From Thermus caldilimi (GTDB lineage Bacteria; Deinococcota; Deinococci; Deinococcales; Thermaceae): a stretch of 64,000 nt of DNA. Positions 41,330 through 49,984 of this stretch are shown here, piece after piece. Every line of letters begins with the position of its first letter. Positions within the stretch are counted from its first letter, which is position 1. Below the pieces are notes generated by a model that did no database searches, had not been told where the DNA came from, and saw only the letters and a program-made list of their open reading frames with translations. The stretch is from NCBI RefSeq assembly GCF_004684245.1, contig NZ_CP038452.1, positions 1,288,796-1,352,795 of the forward strand, written 5' to 3'. The translations under genes were made by a program, and so were the position numbers.

Positions 41330-42520
41330 ATGGGTAAGGTTAACCGCAGGAAGGTGGTCAAGGTAGGGCTCGGGCTTGCAGGGCTAGCAGTTTCCTCCCG
41401 ATTCTCCTTTGGCTTCGCCCAACGAGAGGAAGCCATCCGCATCGGGGTGGTGCTCTCCTACTCTGGCCCCTATGCACGGCTTGGACAGGAGATCACCCGT
41501 GGCATGGAGCTTTTCTTGGAGAGGGTGGGCTACCAGGCCGGAGGGCGCCGGATCCAACTCCTAAAGGAGGACGAAGAGGCCGACCCTGCCGTGGCTGTGC
41601 GGAAGGTGCGCAAGCTGGTAGAGCAAGACCGGGTGCACCTTCTTGCGGGCATTATCCTCTCCTCTTCAGCCTACGGCATCCGGGACTACGTGCACGAGCG
41701 ACAGATCCCCTTGGTGGTGGCTAACGCTGCCGCCAACGGCATCACCCGGGAACGCCGTAGCCCCTACATCTTCCGCACCTCCATCAGCGCCTGGCAGCAG
41801 CACTACCCCATGGGTCCCTGGGTGGCCAAAAACGTAGGCAAGAGGGTCTTCCTCCTGGCCCTGGACTATGCCTTTGGCAAGGAAGCCACCGCCGCCTTCA
41901 AGGAGGGCTTCCTGGCCTCAGGGGGTGAGCCGGTGGCAGAGGTGTACATACCCCTGGGAAGCACGGACTATAGCGCCGTAATCTCCCGCATCGCTGCCGC
42001 TCGGCCCGAGGCGGTGTTCGCTGTTCTTTCGGGCAGTGATGCCGTGATCTTTATGCGCCAGTTTGCCCAGTTCGGTCTGAACCGCACGGTGCAGCTGGCA
42101 GTGAGCGGGGAGGTCACGGATGAGAGCGTCCTCGAAGCTATCGGGGAAGCGGCCATCGGGGCCAAGAGCGGGGACCACTGGGTCTACACCCTCAACAACT
42201 CCGCCAACCGGGAATTCATCCGCACCTACCGGCAGAAGTACGGGGGTGTGCCCAACCACTTCGCCGTGCGAGGCTACGACGCCATGCAGTTCATCGTGGG
42301 GGCCCTAAACGACGTGCAGGGAGATGTGTCCAATAGAAGCCGCCTCCTCACCGCTTTTAAGAACGCCAAGATCATCAGTCCTCGAGGCTTCGTGCAGATT
42401 GACCCAGAAACCAACAACGCCACCCAGCACGTCTACGCACGGGAAACGGCCCGGATTGACGGTGTCCTCACCAACCGCCTCATCGCCGACCTGGGCGTGA
42501 TCCGCGACCCTGGTAAGTAG
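41330..42520 (+). CDS. branched-chain-amino-acid-type ABC binding protein (importer 2)
   Basis: 396 residues with an export signal (VNRRKVVKVGLGLAGLAVSS, cleavage near GFAQRE), then IRIGVVLSYSGPYARLGQEI, typical LivK start. DRVHLLAGIILSSSAYGIRD and YAFGKEATAAFKEGF follow. Binding proteins of this subgroup in catabolic islands often take aromatic acids; the same operon encodes a ring-hydroxylating oxygenase and 4-hydroxybenzoate hydroxylase, supporting this. AAGGAGG lies upstream of the ATG. Confidence 0.84.
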   Translation: MGKVNRRKVVKVGLGLAGLAVSSRFSFGFAQREEAIRIGVVLSYSGPYARLGQEITRGMELFLERVGYQAGGRRIQLLKEDEEADPAVAVRKVRKLVEQDRVHLLAGIILSSSAYGIRDYVHERQIPLVVANAAANGITRERRSPYIFRTSISAWQQHYPMGPWVAKNVGKRVFLLALDYAFGKEATAAFKEGFLASGGEPVAEVYIPLGSTDYSAVISRIAAARPEAVFAVLSGSDAVIFMRQFAQFGLNRTVQLAVSGEVTDESVLEAIGEAAIGAKSGDHWVYTLNNSANREFIRTYRQKYGGVPNHFAVRGYDAMQFIVGALNDVQGDVSNRSRLLTAFKNAKIISPRGFVQIDPETNNATQHVYARETARIDGVLTNRLIADLGVIRDPGK

Positions 42521-42525
42521 TAACC

Positions 42526-43389
42526 ATGGCCCTCCTCCTCCTAACCCAGCTTCTCAACAGCCTGGCCTTTGCCATGCTCCTTTTCCTCCTGGCCCTAGGC
42601 CTTTCCCTGATCTTCGGGGTAGCCCGAGTGGTGAACCTGGCCCACGGAGCCTTCTACATGCTGGGAGCCTACCTGGGATTGGTCCTGATTCAGGCCCTAG
42701 ACAACTTCTGGCTGGCCCTTTTTCTGGTTCCCCTGGGGGTGGGGCTCCTCGGGATCATGGTGGAGCGCTTCCTCCTACGGGGGCTCCACGGGAGGGAACT
42801 GGAACAGGTGCTTCTCACCATTGGCCTGGGGTTCATGATCGCCGACCTCCTGCGTGGGGTCTTTGGAGCGGCCATCCGCTCGGTGCCCCCACCCCCGGAA
42901 CTCTCGGGCCCCCTCTTCCTGGGAGCCTTCCTGTACCCCAAGTATCCCCTTTTCGTCCTGGGCCTGGGGGTAACCCTCTTCCTGGCCGTGCGCCTGGTAC
43001 TGGCCAGGACACCCTTTGGCGTCCAAGTCCGGGCGGTAACGGCCGACCCAGGCATGGCCAGCGCCCTGGGCATCCCGCCAGCCCGGATCAGCCTCTTCAC
43101 CTTCGGGGTGGGCACGGCCCTCGCGGGCCTTGGGGGCGTGGTGGGAGCCCCCCTCATCGCCTTAGCCCCTGGCCTAGACGCTCAAATGACCCTCTTCGCC
43201 CTAATCGTCGTGGTTATTGGGGGGCTCGGGCGGATAGAAGGGGCCTTCTGGGGGGCACTCCTGGTGGGACTAGTGGACGGGTTTGGTCGACTTTTCCTGC
43301 CCCAGGCGGCCATGTTCCTCATCTTCGCCTTCATGGCCCTGGTCCTAGCCCTAAAACCCGAGGGTCTCCTCGGACGGAGGGTCGCATGA
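42526..43389 (+). CDS. LivH-type ABC permease (importer 2)
   Basis: 287 residues with about eight membrane segments and the LivH pattern LSLIFGVARVVNLAHGAFYM near the N-terminus. FGVQVRAVTADPGMASALGI and ALIVVVIGGLGRIEGAFWGA are the conserved cytoplasmic loops. It is intact, unlike the LivH of importer 1. The stop overlaps the next ATG (GCATGATGG). Confidence 0.9.
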   Translation: MALLLLTQLLNSLAFAMLLFLLALGLSLIFGVARVVNLAHGAFYMLGAYLGLVLIQALDNFWLALFLVPLGVGLLGIMVERFLLRGLHGRELEQVLLTIGLGFMIADLLRGVFGAAIRSVPPPPELSGPLFLGAFLYPKYPLFVLGLGVTLFLAVRLVLARTPFGVQVRAVTADPGMASALGIPPARISLFTFGVGTALAGLGGVVGAPLIALAPGLDAQMTLFALIVVVIGGLGRIEGAFWGALLVGLVDGFGRLFLPQAAMFLIFAFMALVLALKPEGLLGRRVA

Positions 43390-44338
43390 TGGCCTGGATA
43401 CCACAAAAAGCCTTGAAGGGGTGGCGGCGGGGGCTTCCTTTGCTGATGCGTGGAGGGCTTTGGCTCCTTTTCCTGGTGCCCCTTTTGGTCCAGGGCTACA
43501 CGCTTTACCTGGCCACTGAGGCCGCCTTTTTTGGCCTGGCAGCGGTAGCCCTGAGTTTTCTCTTGGGTCACGGGGGTATCCCCTCCCTGGGTCAGGCGGC
43601 CTTCCTGGGGCTTGGGGCCTATGCGGTGGGGCTCAGCCTAAACGCTGGGCTTCCCTTAGCCCTAGGGCTCCTGGTGGCTGCGGCGGTGGCCGCCCTGTAC
43701 GCCCTTTTGACTGGCCTACTCCTCTTTCGCACCCATGGGATCTTTGTCCTCATGCTCACCCTGGCCTTCGGCCAGATGGTCTACTCCGTGGCCCACAAGT
43801 GGAACGCGGTCACCGGTGGGGACGACGGACTGAGCCTTCAGGGGGTTGGTCTGGCTCCGGCGGCCTTGCACCTCGGGGCTTTGGGCCTTCTGGCCCTTGT
43901 CGTGGCAGGGCTTCGCTTACTTCTGCAAAGTCCCTACGGGAAGACCCTGGAGGCCATCCGCCAGAATGAGGAGAAAGTGCGTTCCCTGGGGGTGCCCGCC
44001 TTCTACTATAAGCTCTGGGCCTATGTGCTGGCCGGGGCCCTCACCGGGCTGGCAGGGGCCGGGGTGGTCCTGCACCGCACCTTCGTGAGCCCCCATGACC
44101 TCTTCTGGCTTACCTCTGCCACCCTGATGGTCATGGTGCTCCTGGGGGGAGCCGGGGGCTTTATGGGGCGGCCTTCGGGGCTTTACTTTACACCTTTGTC
44201 CAGGCCTGGGTCAGTTCCTTCACAGAACTATGGGGCCTTCTCGTGGGTGGTCTGCTCATCCTCACTGTCCTCTTCGCCCGCGAAGGCCTGTGGCCGTTTC
44301 TGGAACGCAAGCTGGGAGGTGAGCGTGGAAGCGCTTAA
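43386..44338 (+). pseudogene. LivM-type ABC permease (importer 2), frameshifted near the end
   Basis: The frame from 43386 encodes a LivM permease (VALSFLLGHGGIPSLGQAAF; RTHGIFVLMLTLAFGQMVY; LEAIRQNEEKVRSLGVPAF). After GGAGGFMG (near 44165, in ATGGGGCGGCC) it leaves the conserved phase. One base apart, AAFGALLYTFVQAWVSSFTE and LTVLFAREGLWPFLERKLGG continue to TAA 44338. The span is 953 bp, one short of a full frame, so one base is missing. As a result the written frame runs into the ATPase and mimics an 801-residue triple fusion. Deletion or sequence error. Confidence 0.8.
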
Positions 44339-45791
44339 GGTGGAGAAGGTCAGCAAGGCCTTCGGGGGCATCCTGGCCCTGACGGGGATACACCTCTCCG
44401 TGAAACAAGGCGAACGACGGGCGGTGATCGGTCCTAACGGAGCGGGAAAGAGTACTCTTTTCAAGATCATTTCTGGGGAGCTAAGGCCCGACCAAGGACG
44501 GGTCTTCCTGGGGAACCGAGAGGTGACCGGACTGCCCCAAGAACGGGTGGCCCGTCTGGGCCTGGGCCGCACCTTTCAGCGCTCCAGCGTTCTGCCCGAG
44601 CTGGCGGTCTGGGAGAATGTGGCCCTGGCCCGGCAGGCTGCCACAGGGCAGAGCCGAGTCTTCCATCAACCCCTAGCTGCCGGCGCTCGCGTGGAAGAGG
44701 TGCTGGAGCAGGTAGGCCTTTCGGCTCGAGCAGGGGATCCAGCAGGGTCTTTGTCCCACGGGGAAAAGCGCCAGCTGGAGATCGCTATGGCCTTGGTACA
44801 GGACCCCCAGGTCCTCCTCCTAGACGAACCCCTGGCAGGGCTTTCTGGTGCTGAACGGGAGCGCATAGGGCGGTTGATCCTGGAGTTAGACCCGAGGATG
44901 ACGGTCCTCTTGGTGGAGCACGACCTGGAGTATGCCCTTCGCTTCGCCGACCGGGTGACCGTGCTTCACTATGGCCAGGTGGTGGCCGAGGGGGAACCGG
45001 AAGCTGTGCGGGAAAACCCCGAAGTTCAGGCAATTTATGTGGGAGGTGGGAGGACCCTCGAGGCCACCCGAGGAGGCCACTCTAGGGAGGAAGCCTGGGA
45101 AACGGTGCTTGAGGTGGAAGGCCTGACGTCGGGCTACGGGGGGATGCAGGTGCTCAACGGCATCCATCTCCGGGTACGGCGAGGGGAGGTGGTGACCCTC
45201 CTAGGCCGCAACGGTATGGGCAAGACCACCCTCCTTTCCACCCTAATGGGCCTTGTACCACTCCAAGGCGGAGAGGTCCACTTGGCTGGGATCCCCCTCA
45301 GCCACCTTCCCGCCCACCGCCGGGCGGAGCTGGGCCTGGCCCTAGTGCCCCAGGGACGGCGCATGTTCGACGGACTAAGCGTGGAAGAAGAGCTTCGCCT
45401 AGCCGCCTGGGGCAACCGAGGTTCCTGGACAGTAGAGCGGATTCTCGATGTCTTCCCCCGCCTTGCCGAGCGGCGCAAAAGCCCTTCCAAGGCCCTCTCC
45501 GGAGGGGAACAGCAAATGGTGGCCATCGCCCGCGCCCTATTGCGCAACCCCAGCTTGGTCCTCATGGACGAGCCTACCGAAGGGTTATCCCCCCTCATGG
45601 TGCGGCAGGTGGCCGAGGTGGTGCGCACCCTGAAGCAGGAGGGAGAGACAGTACTCCTAGCGGAGCAAAACGTCCAGATGGCCCTTTCGGTGGCCGACCG
45701 GGTCTACATCCTGGAGCACGGGAAGATCGTCTGGGAGGGAAACCCCTGGGAAGCCAGCGAGGCAGTACTTCACCGGTATTTGGGCGTGTAG
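44325..45791 (+). CDS. LivG-LivF fused ABC ATPases (importer 2)
   Basis: About 488 residues. First ATPase (LivG type): Walker A GPNGAGKST, signature LSHGEKRQLEIAMAL, Walker B VLLLDEPLAGLSG, switch VLLVEHDLEYALRF. A 25-residue linker (GGGRTLEATRGGHSREEAWE) follows. Second ATPase (LivF type): GRNGMGKTT, LSGGEQQMVAIARAL, LVLMDEPTEGLSP. I chose GTG 44325, with GGGAGG five bases upstream, overlapping the true livM end. Fusion of both ATPases gives a covalent heterodimer. The first importer uses a different fusion (LivM with LivG). Confidence 0.82.
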   Translation: MEALKVEKVSKAFGGILALTGIHLSVKQGERRAVIGPNGAGKSTLFKIISGELRPDQGRVFLGNREVTGLPQERVARLGLGRTFQRSSVLPELAVWENVALARQAATGQSRVFHQPLAAGARVEEVLEQVGLSARAGDPAGSLSHGEKRQLEIAMALVQDPQVLLLDEPLAGLSGAERERIGRLILELDPRMTVLLVEHDLEYALRFADRVTVLHYGQVVAEGEPEAVRENPEVQAIYVGGGRTLEATRGGHSREEAWETVLEVEGLTSGYGGMQVLNGIHLRVRRGEVVTLLGRNGMGKTTLLSTLMGLVPLQGGEVHLAGIPLSHLPAHRRAELGLALVPQGRRMFDGLSVEEELRLAAWGNRGSWTVERILDVFPRLAERRKSPSKALSGGEQQMVAIARALLRNPSLVLMDEPTEGLSPLMVRQVAEVVRTLKQEGETVLLAEQNVQMALSVADRVYILEHGKIVWEGNPWEASEAVLHRYLGV

Positions 45792-45803
45792 GAGGTGGTG
45801 GTA

Positions 45804-47141
45804 ATGGGGAGTGGAAAAACCCCGAAGGGCATGGTAAGTGCACCCAGACTCCTTCAAGAACTGGCCGAGGGTCTTGAGAAGGGGCTGGTTCCCGCAGGGA
45901 TCCTCAACGACCCTGAGGTTTTTGAATTGGAAAAGGAGCGGATTTTTTCGCGTTCCTGGGTGTACCTGGCCCATGCCTCGGAGGTGGCAAGCCCTGGGGA
46001 CTACGTTCTCCGCTACATCCTTAACAACGCCTTCATCGTGGTGCGGGGAGAGGACGGACAGGTGCGGGCCTTCCTGGACATGTGCCGCCACCGGGGGATG
46101 CGGGTCTGCCGGGCGGAAGCTGGCAATGCCAGCCACTTCCGTTGTCCTTTCCATGGCTGGACCTACCGCAACGACGGAACCCTGGTGGGGGTGCCGGCAG
46201 AGCGGGAGGCCTTTGGCGAGGGGTTCAACAAGGTGGACTGGGGCCTTGTGCCCATCCCAAAGCTGGCGGAGTTGGATGGCCTCATCTTCGGCAACCTGGA
46301 CCGCGAGGCTCCTTCCCTCGAGGCCTGGCTGGGGGAGGCCCTCTGGTACCTGGAGCTGGTGAGCAAGCGGAGCCCGGAGGGTCTGGAGGTTCTCGGTCCA
46401 CCCCAGCGCTTTGTGGTGAACACCGACTGGAAGTTGGCCTTGGAAACCTTCATCAGCGACAGCTACCACACCCTCATGACCCACCGCTCCATGATTGAGC
46501 TAGGCATCGCCCCTCGGGACGCCAAATACGCCATGTACGGGGAGCAAATTCACATTCCCGGCAAAGGGCATGGGGCCATGGTGGTGGGCAGTCCCCCCGG
46601 GGCCAAGCTCCCCCCTTTCTGGGGCTACCCCGAGGAGATGATGGAGCGGGCAAAGGCCTCTTATCCCACCCAAGAGCAGTGGGAGGTGGCGCGGGAGACC
46701 CGCATCTTCCTCCTCACCCTCTTCCCCAACTTTTCCCTCCACAACCCCATCCGCAAGCCTGACCACCTTTACCCCACCCCCATCCCCATGCTGACCTTTA
46801 GGGTCTGGCATCCCTTGGGCCCGGGGCGTATTGAGATTTTCTCCTGGGGCATGGTGGAAAAGGATGCTCCAGAATGGTTTAAGGAAAAGGCACGCCACTC
46901 CTATCTGCGCTTCTTCGGCTCCTCAGGCACCTTTGAGCAGGACGACACCGAAATCTGGTCCCATGTAGCCCAAAACGCCGGAAGTTCCCTGGGCCGTAGG
47001 CTCCACTTCAACTACCAGATGGGGCGGAACGTGGCCCCCGACCCCAACTGGCCCGGGCCCGGGGTCGCCTACCCCATCAACTTTACAGACGAAAACCTGC
47101 GCAACTTCTATCGGCGCTATCTGGAGATGATGCTGGGCTGA
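45804..47141 (+). CDS. Rieske ring-hydroxylating oxygenase, alpha subunit
   Basis: 445 residues. Rieske [2Fe-2S] motif: CRHRGMRVC... with CxH at ~93-95 and FRCPFHGWTY (CxxH) about 18 residues later. Catalytic Fe site: NTDWKLALETFISDSYHTLM-THR, giving the bridging Asp and the two His; a later Asp completes the triad. Enzymes of this group dihydroxylate aromatic acids (benzoate, salicylate, anthranilate, terephthalate types). A ferredoxin or reductase gene is not in the window. ATG 45804 lies eight bases after GGAGG. Beta subunit follows. Confidence 0.88.
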   Translation: MGSGKTPKGMVSAPRLLQELAEGLEKGLVPAGILNDPEVFELEKERIFSRSWVYLAHASEVASPGDYVLRYILNNAFIVVRGEDGQVRAFLDMCRHRGMRVCRAEAGNASHFRCPFHGWTYRNDGTLVGVPAEREAFGEGFNKVDWGLVPIPKLAELDGLIFGNLDREAPSLEAWLGEALWYLELVSKRSPEGLEVLGPPQRFVVNTDWKLALETFISDSYHTLMTHRSMIELGIAPRDAKYAMYGEQIHIPGKGHGAMVVGSPPGAKLPPFWGYPEEMMERAKASYPTQEQWEVARETRIFLLTLFPNFSLHNPIRKPDHLYPTPIPMLTFRVWHPLGPGRIEIFSWGMVEKDAPEWFKEKARHSYLRFFGSSGTFEQDDTEIWSHVAQNAGSSLGRRLHFNYQMGRNVAPDPNWPGPGVAYPINFTDENLRNFYRRYLEMMLG

Positions 47142-47151
47142 GGAGGGAAGC

Positions 47152-47664
47152 ATGGACCCCACCCGGGAAATACTGGAATTCCTTTATCGAGAGGCTGAGC
47201 TCCTGGATGAGGGCCGCTACCGGGAATGGCTTTCCCTCACCACCGAGGACATCCTCTACCAGGTTCCCGTGCGCCTCACCCGGGAACGCCCGCCTGAAGG
47301 GGGCTATGGGGGGGTGAGCGAGCGGATGTTCCACCTGGACGAGGACCGCACCTCCTTGGAAATGCGGGTATCCCGGCTGGAGACCGGCTTTGCCTGGGCA
47401 GAGGATCCCCCTTCCCGCCTCCGCCACTTCGTCACCAACGTACGGGTAGGAGAACCCAGGTCCACGGAGCGGGGAGAAGAGGTGGAGGTGCGCTCCAACC
47501 TGCTGGTCTTCCGCAGCCGCTGGGATCGGCCTGAGTACACGCTGCTTTCCGCTGAGCGGCGGGATCTTCTTCGCCGGGAAAAGGGCACCTGGAAGCTAGC
47601 CCGAAGGGTGGTGATCCTAGACCAAAGCACCCTGCCCACCCACAACCTAAGCTTTTTCCTCTAG
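47152..47664 (+). CDS. ring-hydroxylating oxygenase, beta subunit
   Basis: 170 residues, SnoaL-like fold typical of small subunits: ILEFLYREAELLDEGRYREW, LTTEDILYQVPVRLTRE, RLRHFVTNVRV and WKLARRVVILDQSTL. It has no cofactor and stabilises the alpha3beta3 oxygenase. It starts 10 bases after the alpha gene, with GGAGG upstream. Normal length. Confidence 0.9.
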   Translation: MDPTREILEFLYREAELLDEGRYREWLSLTTEDILYQVPVRLTRERPPEGGYGGVSERMFHLDEDRTSLEMRVSRLETGFAWAEDPPSRLRHFVTNVRVGEPRSTERGEEVEVRSNLLVFRSRWDRPEYTLLSAERRDLLRREKGTWKLARRVVILDQSTLPTHNLSFFL

Positions 47665-47672
47665 GGGGCATC

Positions 47673-47924
47673 ATGATCACCCTCACTAACGAGTTCACCA
47701 CCGTGACCATAGAAAAGGTCCGCACCGGCAACGGGGAACGCCTTCGCATAACTGCCCCCAGGCTGGGGTACAGCATTGACCTGGACCCTTTGGAGCTCGA
47801 GGCCCTCACCTGGCAAACGGTAGAGACCTTCTCCCGCCTCCTCCACACCCCCTATGGCCCGGAGGAGGAGGTGGAGGTGCGCCCCTTTTCGGACTTGGTC
47901 CTTTTCGGAGGGCAGAATGCGTAA
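47673..47924 (+). CDS. small conserved protein of unknown function in the oxygenase operon
   Basis: 83 residues: MITLTNEFTTVTIEKVRTGN, then ERLRITAPRLGYSIDLDPLE and LEALTWQTVETFSRLLHTPY. No membrane segment, cysteines or known motif; predicted as beta-rich with a C-terminal helix. I recall similar small proteins next to aromatic oxygenases but cannot give a function. It lies 8 bases after the beta subunit and overlaps the pobA start by eight bases, so it is expressed with both. A role in oxygenase assembly or in the product dehydrogenation step is only a guess. Confidence 0.6.
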   Translation: MITLTNEFTTVTIEKVRTGNGERLRITAPRLGYSIDLDPLELEALTWQTVETFSRLLHTPYGPEEEVEVRPFSDLVLFGGQNA

Positions 47925-49197
47925 AGTGCAGGTAGCCATCATTGGAGCAGGGCCTGCGGGCCTCCTCCTGGCCCACCTCCTGCGCCAAGCTCAGGTGGAG
48001 GCGGTGGTCCTGGAGGCCCGAAGCCGCACGTACTTAGAAACGAGCCCACACCGTATCCGGGCAGGCGTGCTGGAATGGGGCACCAAGGAGATCGCCATCC
48101 GGGCGGGGGTGGGGGGGCGGATGCTCCAAGAGGGGCTGGAACACCGGGGCATCTATCTGGCCTTCCACGGGGAGGCTCTCCATTTGGACTTTCCCGCCCT
48201 TACGGGGAAGAGCATCTGGGTGTACGGCCAGCAATACCTAGTGCAGGACATGATCCGCCACCACCTTGAAGCTGGAGGGGAGATCCTCTTTGAGCACGAG
48301 GTGGTGGGTTTAGAAGGTCTAGAGAAAGCTCCCATACTCCGCTACCGCACCCCCGATGGGGGTGAAGAGCGGCTGGCTGCAGAGTTCGCCGTGGGGGCGG
48401 ATGGATCTCATAGCCTGGCCCGGCAACACCTTCCTGGGACTAGGGTGCACCAAAAAACCTACCCCTTCGCCTGGCTGGGCATCCTGGCGGAGACCCAACC
48501 CGCTGCCAAGGAGCTGATCTACGCCAGCCACCCCCGGGGCTTCGCCCTCTTCAGCATGCGCTCCCCCACCCTTTCGCGGAATTACCTGCAAGTGAGCCCA
48601 GGAGAGAAGCTAGAAGCGTGGCCTGAAGAGCGCATCTGGGAAGAGCTAAACTGCCGACTGGAAGGGGTAGCAGAGGTAAGGCCAGGAGCCCTCTTGGAAA
48701 AGAGCTTGACCCCCATGCGCTCCCTAGTGGTAGAGCCCCTGCAGTACGGGCGCTTCTTCCTTGTGGGGGACGCCGCCCACGTGGTTCCCCCCACAGGGGC
48801 GAAGGGAATGAACCTGGCCTTCTGCGATGTGGCCGTACTCTACCGGGCCTTCATGGCCTACTACCGTGAGGGAGACCAAAACCTGCTCAACCGCTACACC
48901 CAGGAGGCCCTCCGTCACGTGTGGCAGGCGGAGCTTTTTTCCTACTGGATGACCACCCTCCTTCACACCCTAGAAGACCCTTTTGAGGAGGCCCTCCGAC
49001 AGGCCAAGCTATCCCACCTTCGGGAAAGCCCCCACCTCCAGCGCTTCTTAGCGGAAAACTATGTAGGCCTCTATACGAGCGGGCGGTATGCAGACGTCCT
49101 AGAGCATGTTAATGACTTTGCCCAGCAAGTCCACGAACCTCTTCAGGAGGAGCATGGCAAAAGCCAAGAAGTGCAACCCCGCCACCGTCTCCGGTAA
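47917..49197 (+). CDS. pobA: 4-hydroxybenzoate 3-monooxygenase (C-terminus altered by IS5)
   Basis: The gene sequence runs to 49102; a frame continues into IS5 to 49197. FAD motif [15 protein letters not shown] (residues ~8-22), the DG motif [10 protein letters not shown], and GD motif [20 protein letters not shown] are those of PobA. It hydroxylates 4-hydroxybenzoate to protocatechuate with NAD(P)H. PobA proteins normally end near LAENYVGL; here about 12 native residues follow before IS sequence adds some 32 foreign ones. The core is complete, so activity is likely retained. ATG 47917 lies within the previous gene's end. Confidence 0.86.
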   Translation: MRKVQVAIIGAGPAGLLLAHLLRQAQVEAVVLEARSRTYLETSPHRIRAGVLEWGTKEIAIRAGVGGRMLQEGLEHRGIYLAFHGEALHLDFPALTGKSIWVYGQQYLVQDMIRHHLEAGGEILFEHEVVGLEGLEKAPILRYRTPDGGEERLAAEFAVGADGSHSLARQHLPGTRVHQKTYPFAWLGILAETQPAAKELIYASHPRGFALFSMRSPTLSRNYLQVSPGEKLEAWPEERIWEELNCRLEGVAEVRPGALLEKSLTPMRSLVVEPLQYGRFFLVGDAAHVVPPTGAKGMNLAFCDVAVLYRAFMAYYREGDQNLLNRYTQEALRHVWQAELFSYWMTTLLHTLEDPFEEALRQAKLSHLRESPHLQRFLAENYVGLYTSGRYADVLEHVNDFAQQVHEPLQEEHGKSQEVQPRHRLR

Positions 49198-49869
49198 CCG
49201 CTCATAGTCCCGCACCAACCGCCGAAACCGCGTCAGCCAAGCAAACGACCTCTCCACCACCCACCGCCGCGGCAACAGCACAAGACCCCGCCTCGCCGCC
49301 TCCGCCGCCCTCTCCCCCGTGTACCCCTGGTCCACAAAGGCCACCTCCACCCGCTCCCCCGTGGCCTCCTGCACCTCCCGCGCCAGCCGCCCCACCTCCT
49401 CCCGGTCCCCCACGTCCGCCGGGGTCACCACCAGGGCCAGCAAGTGCCCCAGGGTATCCACCGCCATGTGCACCTTGCTCCCCCGCCGCCGCTTCGCCCC
49501 GTCGTACCCCGCCCGGTGCCCGCTCTCCGGTGTGGCCGGCAAGGTGCGGCTGTCCAGAACCACCGCTGAGGGGTCGGGCTCCCTCCCCTCCAGGGTGCGG
49601 AGCAGGGCCCGCAGGTCGTGGACCAGGGCCTGGAACACCCCCGCCTTGAGCCACCTCTGGGTCTTTGCGTAGACCACCTCCCAGGGGGGGAAGTCGTGGG
49701 GGAGCATGCGCCAGGGGGCCCCGGTGCGGACGATCCACCGGAGGGCGTTGAACACCTCGCGCAGGGGGTACTCCCTTTGGGGGGCGTCCTCCCGCATGAG
49801 GGTGAGGTAGGGGGCCACCAGGCTCCATTCCTCGTCCGTCACGTCGGAGGGGTAGGCTTTCCTCTTCAT
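49099..49869 (-). CDS. IS5-family transposase
   Basis: 256 residues: [20 protein letters not shown] (IS5 N-terminal DUF4096-like), [20 protein letters not shown] (first Asp), [37 protein letters not shown] (second Asp) and [20 protein letters not shown] (Glu with the R-K/R block). Complete and in one frame, so this copy is probably active and recent. The end lies in the left terminal repeat. Confidence 0.92.
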   Translation of the reverse strand: MKRKAYPSDVTDEEWSLVAPYLTLMREDAPQREYPLREVFNALRWIVRTGAPWRMLPHDFPPWEVVYAKTQRWLKAGVFQALVHDLRALLRTLEGREPDPSAVVLDSRTLPATPESGHRAGYDGAKRRRGSKVHMAVDTLGHLLALVVTPADVGDREEVGRLAREVQEATGERVEVAFVDQGYTGERAAEAARRGLVLLPRRWVVERSFAWLTRFRRLVRDYERLPETVAGLHFLAFAMLLLKRFVDLLGKVINML

Positions 49870-49900
49870 CGCTATCGCAGTCTATAGTCATTAACACGCT
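49103..49900 (-). mobile_element. IS5-family insertion sequence
   Basis: 798 bp with terminal inverted repeats GAGCRTGTTAATGACT (49103-49118 region and complement at 49886-49900), and CTAG on each side (49099-49102, 49901-49904) as target duplication, matching the YTAR preference of IS5. With CTAG included the inverted match extends to CCTAGAGCRTGTTAATGACT. Left neighbour is the end of pobA; right neighbour is the 3' end of a tRNA. Confidence 0.85.
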
Positions 49901-49904
49901 CTAG

Positions 49905-49935
49905 GCCGGGGGTTCGAATCCCTCCGGGCGCACCA
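49905..49935 (+). tRNA. 3' fragment of a tRNA (T-arm, acceptor and CCA)
   Basis: The sequence gives T-stem GGGGG, T-loop TTCGAAT, T-stem CCCTC, acceptor strand CGGGCGC, discriminator A and encoded CCA. The 5' acceptor partner GCGCCCG, D-arm and anticodon are missing; IS5 abuts immediately before. The identity cannot be proven without the anticodon, though the acceptor (GCGCCCG/CGGGCGC) is common in tRNA-Arg. It is either an attachment-site remnant of an integrated island or a tRNA destroyed by IS-mediated deletion. Confidence 0.8.
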
Positions 49936-49940
49936 AGAAA

Positions 49941-49967
49941 GGCCCGCTTCCCCTGGGGAAGCGGGCC
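49941..49967. terminator. strong hairpin terminator between tRNA fragment and hera
   Basis: A 12-bp G/C-rich stem (GGCCCGCTTCCC/GGGAAGCGGGCC) with a tiny loop. It is placed to end both the tRNA transcript and the convergent minus-strand helicase operon. No long U tract, as is usual in Thermus. Confidence 0.75.
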
Positions 49968-49984
49968 TGATGCATGCCCGGCGT

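Noticed and set aside
43386-45791. A single 801-residue LivM-LivG-LivF triple fusion
   Set aside because: The residues between permease and ATPase (RPSGLYFTPLSRPGSVPSQN and on) are out of phase; the true LivM tail is readable one base away and ends at 44338. Only LivG-LivF is a genuine fusion.
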